This document shows positions 58,905 through 64,000 of a stretch of DNA of 64,000 nucleotides, piece after piece. Source of the stretch: Limnoperna fortunei (taxonomy: Eukaryota; Mollusca; Bivalvia; Mytilida; Modiolidae); contig OX104112.1 in NCBI GenBank assembly GCA_944474755.1, forward strand, positions 50,852,774 through 50,916,773. The letters run 5' to 3'. A program made the position numbers and the translations under genes. Position 1 is the stretch's first letter. Every line of letters begins with the position of its first letter. The notes below the pieces were generated by a model, which saw only the letters and a list, made by a program, of their open reading frames with translations, did no database searches and was not told the DNA's origin.

Positions 58905-59445
58905 AGAAATAATTTAAATTGTCCTGTACTGTCAAGGAACTGCCTACTTATGAGATGATGTTGGGTTATGTACATGTTTTAAGTATGGATTAGTTTAAGG
59001 ATGAATCATAACACCTTCCGCATAGCCTAATTGTTTTTTTACTTTATTTGTAGTTGGATGCCCGATTTCACTACCCCCCCCCCCAAAAAAAAAAGTTTGG
59101 CAAGTCAGCTTACAGAAACCCTGACTGGAAAGAGTAACACCATAACTGCCACGAACAACAGTGATCACAATTATTGCTGTGCAGTAGAAAAGATAACAAT
59201 CAAGTGACATATAGCAGCACCATCAAAGTGCAAAAGTTCTAAAATTCACATAGAGAAGCTGCAGTCAATGCCACTCTCATTATGAATGTTTGACATGTTA
59301 ACTCTTCATAATGCGATTTCCTACAATAAACAAAGGTTTGATTTAACAGTGATTTACTAAAACGAATGCTAAATCGAGAAACAAATGTCTGATTTTAGCT
59401 CGGGACAAATCAAATTTCGCAAACGACCACTCTGATTGTAACTAA
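58905..59445. other. Intergenic with C-run and A-run
   Basis: A run of 12 Cs followed by 10 As near 59073-59094. Nothing else recognised. Confidence 0.4.
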
Positions 59446-60296
59446 AATTTGTCTATTACTGAAAACAGAATAACCTGACTTTTTGATTGATAAAGTATTT
59501 TCCATGTTTGGTGAACTTGGTTTAAAGGCAAACTCAAAAACAGTGTAGTATCATCTGCTAGTTGTGTTAGTTTGATACTTCGAGTTCTACCATATAATCT
59601 AATTTGGATACCATTAATGTTGTGGTCTTGTCTAGGCTTACAAGCTAGAATCTCAGCTGCTATAAATCAAAGCATATGCCACGTAAAATTTTAAAATGAA
59701 AAGAAATACAACAATTAATATTTGTATACAATGTCTTTATCCATTTAAGCATTGAACTTTGAATACCGATGTTTTAAGTGCTTTATAGATAAAGTTCCAT
59801 TCTATTGAATTAAAGGCATTTTACAAAATCTAAAAATAAGATTGCCCCGTCTAAATTATATCTGTATGTATGGTTTATTATATCTTGTCGTATATTAAAC
59901 CCAATGTATCTATTTTATATCGATTTCGGTTAGTTAAAAATGTTATGTAGCACATGTTTAAGTCTGTGTTCCAAAGAATTTTTGTATTAACATTTAGAAG
60001 AGTAATGGATCTAGAATTATCTAATAAATGAGGGTCCCCCTTTTTATAAATGAGGCAAATTATACCTTTTTGTAAATTGGTTTCTTCCCCTGTTTCACAG
60101 CAGATGTTAAAATTTTTAACCAAAAACGATTTTTATTCCTGCCAAAAAGTTCTGCAGAATTCAACGCTGAATTTATCTAGTCCTGGAGATTTTTTGTAGT
60201 TTCAACTTAAAAACTTCTTCTGTGCATTCACTTTCAGTTACTTTACTTTCTAATATACCACTATAATTTGTATTAAGTATGTTTTCTATTTCTGTG

Positions 60297-60588
60297 CTGG
60301 GACTATACTGGGAGGGTTCCCAGTGCTAGACCCACAGAGCAGCCCAGCGCGTCCTCGGGTGGCGGATAGAGGAGACCTTCTCGTTGGGAGTTGTCAGGTC
60401 ATAATACGGAAAGCCTGACCGCGGACCTTAAGGATAACGTGTTTGGAGACTGCCACGAAATTGCATCCCTGTGAGCCATCCCACTCCCATTTTCCGTTGA
60501 GTTTTTTTTTGTTAACTTGTTCCCGTCCTGAATATAGCTGAAATACTGCTCGCTGGGCGTAAAGCAGACATCCAATCCATCAACCAAT
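60297..60588 (+). mobile_element. SINE-B element nested in the LINE, 11-bp target-site duplication
   Basis: Flanked by CTATTTCTGTG at 60286-60296 and again at 60589-60599. It starts CTGGGACTATACTGGGAGGG, has GACCCACAGAGCAGCCCAGC and AATACGGAAAGCCTGACCGC, and ends ATAGCTGAAATACTGCTCGC-TGGGCGTAAAGCAG with an ATCC/AATC-rich tail. LINE coding resumes on both sides, proving insertion. A 5' half copy is at 50900. No tRNA head is obvious, so its promoter type is unclear. Confidence 0.85.
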
Positions 60589-61105
60589 CTATTTCTGTGT
60601 GATCAATATATTCCTTTATTCCTTCCAAATTTGGATTATTTAAGTATATAACTTTTCATAATAATCTTTTTCAATTTCTGATATTCCCCTTGGTCTTCTG
60701 TTATCTCCCGGTTTTGGTTTCTCGAACCAGGGATGGTTTTCCTCATTTGCCTAGACTGTTACAAAGATAAGAAATATTTTGTATTTTTCTCACCAAATTC
60801 AATATTTAAAGCTCTTCACCATTTGAGGTTTGATATCGCTTCATCTAATCAAACAAGTTTCTTTTCTAGCTATGTTAGAATATTTTGTTTATTTCTGGCT
60901 CTTATTTTACAGAACTAAACTGTTTGTTCCCTTATTTAATTTTTAAATAAATTCCATAAAACTGGAAGATCTCTTTCTTTACTTGAATTTTAAAAATTTT
61001 CTATGAGATTTTAAATACCTTTTCTATAATTTTTATCTTTCAGAATACTGTTATTAATTTTTATAAAGCCTTTTTCATTTGTTTCAGATTTAAGATTTAT
61101 CTTTG

Positions 61106-61108
<3 letters not shown>

Positions 61109-61136
<28 letters not shown>
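61109..61136. repeat. TA microsatellite within the LINE relic
   Basis: About 13 TA repeats interrupting the endonuclease-RT linker region. Confidence 0.85.
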
Positions 61137-61140
<4 letters not shown>

Positions 61141-61789
61141 CTTGGTGGTCTGTATGTTTAATCAATGCAGGTCTAATATCTGCACTTAAGATTTTGGGTT
61201 TTAATAGTTTATCAATTAAAAAAGTAAATTCTGCTGCCTGTTTTGGAATCATTTTTTCTTTTCAAAGTAAACTGAAGTTTGTCATGATTAATTTCCCTCC
61301 ACATATCTAGTAGAGTACATATGTTTTAGTTTATGTTGCTTTTTATTAGCTGTTTTACTTTTTTATCTTTTTTTATTGAAAGTGTCATTCATGTCGCCAC
61401 AAAGAATTAAAAGTCCTTGGCTATTTTTTCTGAAAAAAGTATTTCTTTCTGAGCGCTTGCTTGGTGCATAGATGTTGACAAGTGTATATATGTAGTATTG
61501 TCTATTTAAACATTTAATAAAATAAACCTTCCTTCATTGTCTTGGTACTTATCTATCAGATTATACACTTAAGATTTATCAATGAAGATTGCTACCCTTC
61601 TAGAATTTGAACCACTATATGAACTAAAAATGTCCCCCTCAAAATCATGTTTTAATTTTGACTCATTTACATTGAAATGGGTTTCTAGAGTAAAAGCTAT
61701 TTCACATTTTAAAGTTTTTATCCAATGAAATAGTCTTCACCTTTTTTCTTTTTGAATAAGTCCTTCACAGTTAAGTGAGCATATATGTA

Positions 61790-63085
61790 GAATCCTGGTC
61801 ATATTTGAATAGTATTAAAAGGGTCTTGCTAGTTTTTACACTCAGAATAGGTGCTGGTACTGATACTGATATGTGTATGTAAAAAATAAAACAGTAAACA
61901 AAACCAAAAAAAATTGTCTGTTTTCTAAATTCACAATATACTTTCATACAGTTATTTATTATCAACAATGTCAATGTTAACAGAATTTTAATATTTGCAT
62001 TGACACTAATAATCAACCATGTTAACAAACAATTAATATTTACAATTGTTATATTGAAACAAATTCTAAATATCCCAAATAGATGGTACTGTTTACATAA
62101 AAAAGCATTTTGTGTGTGTTTGCGCATGCACTTGGGGTTTTCCGAATGCATAGCATTTTGTAAAGTAGAAATAAGTGTTTAGTGCATTATGTAAAGCATA
62201 CACTCTGAAAAAGCAGTTCTATTTGAGCATGTTGAGGTAAAATAATTTTAAAAGCTATAAGACACATGTTTATGATTCCATCACGTTTATTGCAATTTAG
62301 CTGATAATTATACTACATCATATATCACATATGCTTGCAAATTAATAGATTGAAAGAAAATAAATTGCATATTTTTACCAAGTTTTTTCAAATAGCTGCT
62401 CCTAAAACTGCCAAAAAAAACGAAAAACAACTTTGCTCCAATTTCCAGTTTTATAAAATTAGCAATTCTTTAATATTCATATTTCCGCCGAAACTCTTTA
62501 CTGCATATAAATATCAATGGATGTCACGAAAAAATACACATATTTTAACATCATAACTTAAATCTATTTCAGAGGTTAAAGACCACAAAATAATTATAAA
62601 ATACACAATTTCAATTTACACATATAATAAACATAGTACAGCACTAGTACGTATATCATGACTTTTGTACTTTTATTTCTTGAGACAAAACACTACGTGT
62701 CTTAAAAAAATCCTAATGATGAAAATTTGCCATTTGTAACGCAGATTGACATTAAGTCGTCCATCTTACTTTTGTTTTTAAAATATGCCAACTTTATCTG
62801 TGCAGTATTCTATCAGTTAACATTATGGATCAAAAAGACGAGAACACATAAAATGGATATCACCATTTCCCACTTGTTGGCAAAGTAGACATGAGCTTAG
62901 ATGAATCGTTATAAGTCTTTTCTTCTACAGCGGAATGATCTTCTTACAATTCTTCTGATTATTAAGGTCTTTTTCACATATAGGTTGAAAGTGATCAGTA
63001 GGAAAAGAACTTCAATTTGAGCCAAAAGTCATAGGTCAAGGTCATACTATAGGAACAAGGTAACTGTTATAAAAATTACTTAGCA
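61790..63085. other. Intergenic, nothing recognised
   Basis: The 126-codon minus ORF at 61771-62151 abuts the LINE's 5' end but reads as low-complexity Ile/Leu-rich sequence with no ORF1 feature; not called. Confidence 0.4.
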
Positions 63086-63094
63086 ACCATATAT

Positions 63095-63312
63095 TTTTAG
63101 AATCAGAATGATTTATTTTACGTAAATATGGTATTTTATAACTGAAAGTGGCATTAATTTTGTCCCTAGCAACGGTCATAAAAGTACTTAACAACCATAT
63201 ATGTGTGGCTCGGGACCACTTGTTTTACTCAAATAACTCATTTTTATGTTTGGAAGCGACATTTTGTGCTTAGCAAGACACAAAATCCCATAGCATCACA
63301 TATATTTTCTGA
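63095..63312 (+). repeat. Direct repeat T, copy 1
   Basis: Ordered blocks shared with 63785-64000: CAGAATGATTTA(T/C)TTTAC, ATATG(G/T)(T/C)ATTT, GTCCCTA, GGGACCAC-like, CTCAAATAAC(T/C)CATTTT, GACATTTT(G/C)TGCTTAGCAA and CCCATAG. Non-coding. Confidence 0.7.
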
Positions 63313-63784
63313 CTTTGGACGGACTGTGGGAAAGACCTTCTTATTTGTCATCAGAACAAATGCAGTTTAATTATTTTTTAAAATTTTTTTCCTTCATAAT
63401 TTGCTAAAACGTGTCGCGATATATCATTTCCGTACTTAGTGCCAATAATCGGATATACTGGCAAATGACTCGATCCATTTGTAACAGAGTTATATGCCCC
63501 AACAACGTAATCCCCTTGTTAGCAGAAGAAACCGCAACACATTCTCAAAATCTGAAGTGTTCAAAATGTCGATGACCCTATGGCTATGATTTTACACGCA
63601 AACATTTTGGTCCAATCGACTTCCTGTTCACGTGTTTTTGACTCAAAAAACGTCGCAACTCATAAAATTTTTATTCTCAAAAATCGTAAGTCCTAGAGAC
63701 TTGGAACCACCACTATTGATCCTTAGTGACATATATTACATTGAAAACTGGCAAGGTCAAACGTTCCCTTTGGTCTTTGTACCA

Positions 63785-64000
63785 TACATATTTCGAAGCA
63801 GAATGATTTACTTTACTGAAATATGTCATTTCATGACCGGAAGTGGGGTTTTGTCCCTAAAAACCGGCAAAAAATCCTTTTATATATTATATATATATTT
63901 TTTATTGGGACAACTTTTTTCTCAAATAACCCATTTTGATGACTGGAAGAGACATTTTCTGCTTAGCAACAGACACAAAAGCCCATAGTATTATATATAT
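63785..64000 (+). repeat. Direct repeat T, copy 2
   Basis: Second copy, about 690 bp downstream of the first, reaching the window edge. The 118-codon ORF at 63632-63988 runs through it and is not supported as a gene. Confidence 0.7.

Larger units (their letters stand above)
59450..61785 (-). mobile_element. L1-like LINE relic (endonuclease and reverse transcriptase)
   Basis: Reading the minus strand from 61785: ICSLNCEGL and TLETHFN (endonuclease start), TLVNIYAPSKRS, LLILCGDMNDTFN (the 'GDfN' block), EIEKDYYEKLYTSNPNLE (linker), KSPGLDKFSVEFCRTFWQE, QKGIICLIYKKGDPHLLDN with ITLLNVNTKI (RT fingers), then AAEILACKPRQ and KLTQLADDTTL, the 'ADD' catalytic block. Order and content fit an L1-type ORF2. 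Frames shift many times, the part between the RT palm blocks is short, and a TA microsatellite and a SINE-B have inserted. Confidence 0.85.

Noticed and set aside
61771..62151. 126-codon minus ORF as LINE ORF1
   Set aside because: Ile/Leu-rich low-complexity reading without a zinc knuckle or RNA-binding motif; its end overlaps the endonuclease start.

Overview
This window looks like AT-rich, intron-bearing nuclear DNA of a mollusc, most likely a bivalve. I infer this from small exons with canonical GT-AG splice sites, many copies of a tRNA-headed SINE whose 3' end is typical of bivalve SINEs (AGCTGAAAAATTGCTGAAAGTGGCG), long fold-back elements, Tc1 and LINE relics, and a recurrent uncharacterised invertebrate gene family. 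No bacterial operon, rRNA, standalone tRNA or CRISPR array is visible. Exon models come only from splice signals, reading-phase consistency and protein resemblance.

Layout. (1) 1-3336, + strand: the 3' part of a gene ending in a BEN-type domain. One exon is a 25-unit array of a 45-bp (15-codon) repeat whose last codon alternates between Gln (CAG) and stop (TAG/TAA). (2) 3.4-7.0 kb: an ACCATGGT palindrome array and three long fold-back elements. (3) 7.6-12.3 kb, - strand: scattered exons of an uncharacterised conserved invertebrate gene, interrupted by stops. (4) 13-19 kb: dispersed repeats, a fold-back, a SINE, a diverged tandem repeat and a LINE relic. (5) 19.5-23.1 kb: an exact-boundary 1.8-kb tandem duplication, each copy carrying a signal-peptide exon. 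(6) 22.9-27.8 kb, + strand: a complete seven-exon gene for a 574-residue type I membrane protein with four Ig domains, one transmembrane helix and a 162-residue tail holding an ITIM-like and an ITAM-like tyrosine motif. (7) 28-45 kb: mostly non-coding, with SINEs, tandem repeats, a 145-bp direct repeat and two Tc1 fragments. (8) 45.2-51.6 kb, + strand: a decayed paralogue of the Ig gene (frameshifts and nonsense, but a clean transmembrane exon). (9) 52-64 kb: reverse-transcriptase relics, an L1-like LINE on the - strand with a SINE-like element nested in it between 11-bp target-site duplications, and a 3' direct-repeat region.

The most interesting system is the Ig receptor pair at 19.5-51.6 kb: an intact, possibly immune-type receptor with paired tyrosine motifs, a duplicated first exon giving a potential second start, and a broken paralogue 18 kb downstream that shares an unusual cysteine-rich first Ig domain. 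This suggests a small, turning-over receptor cluster.
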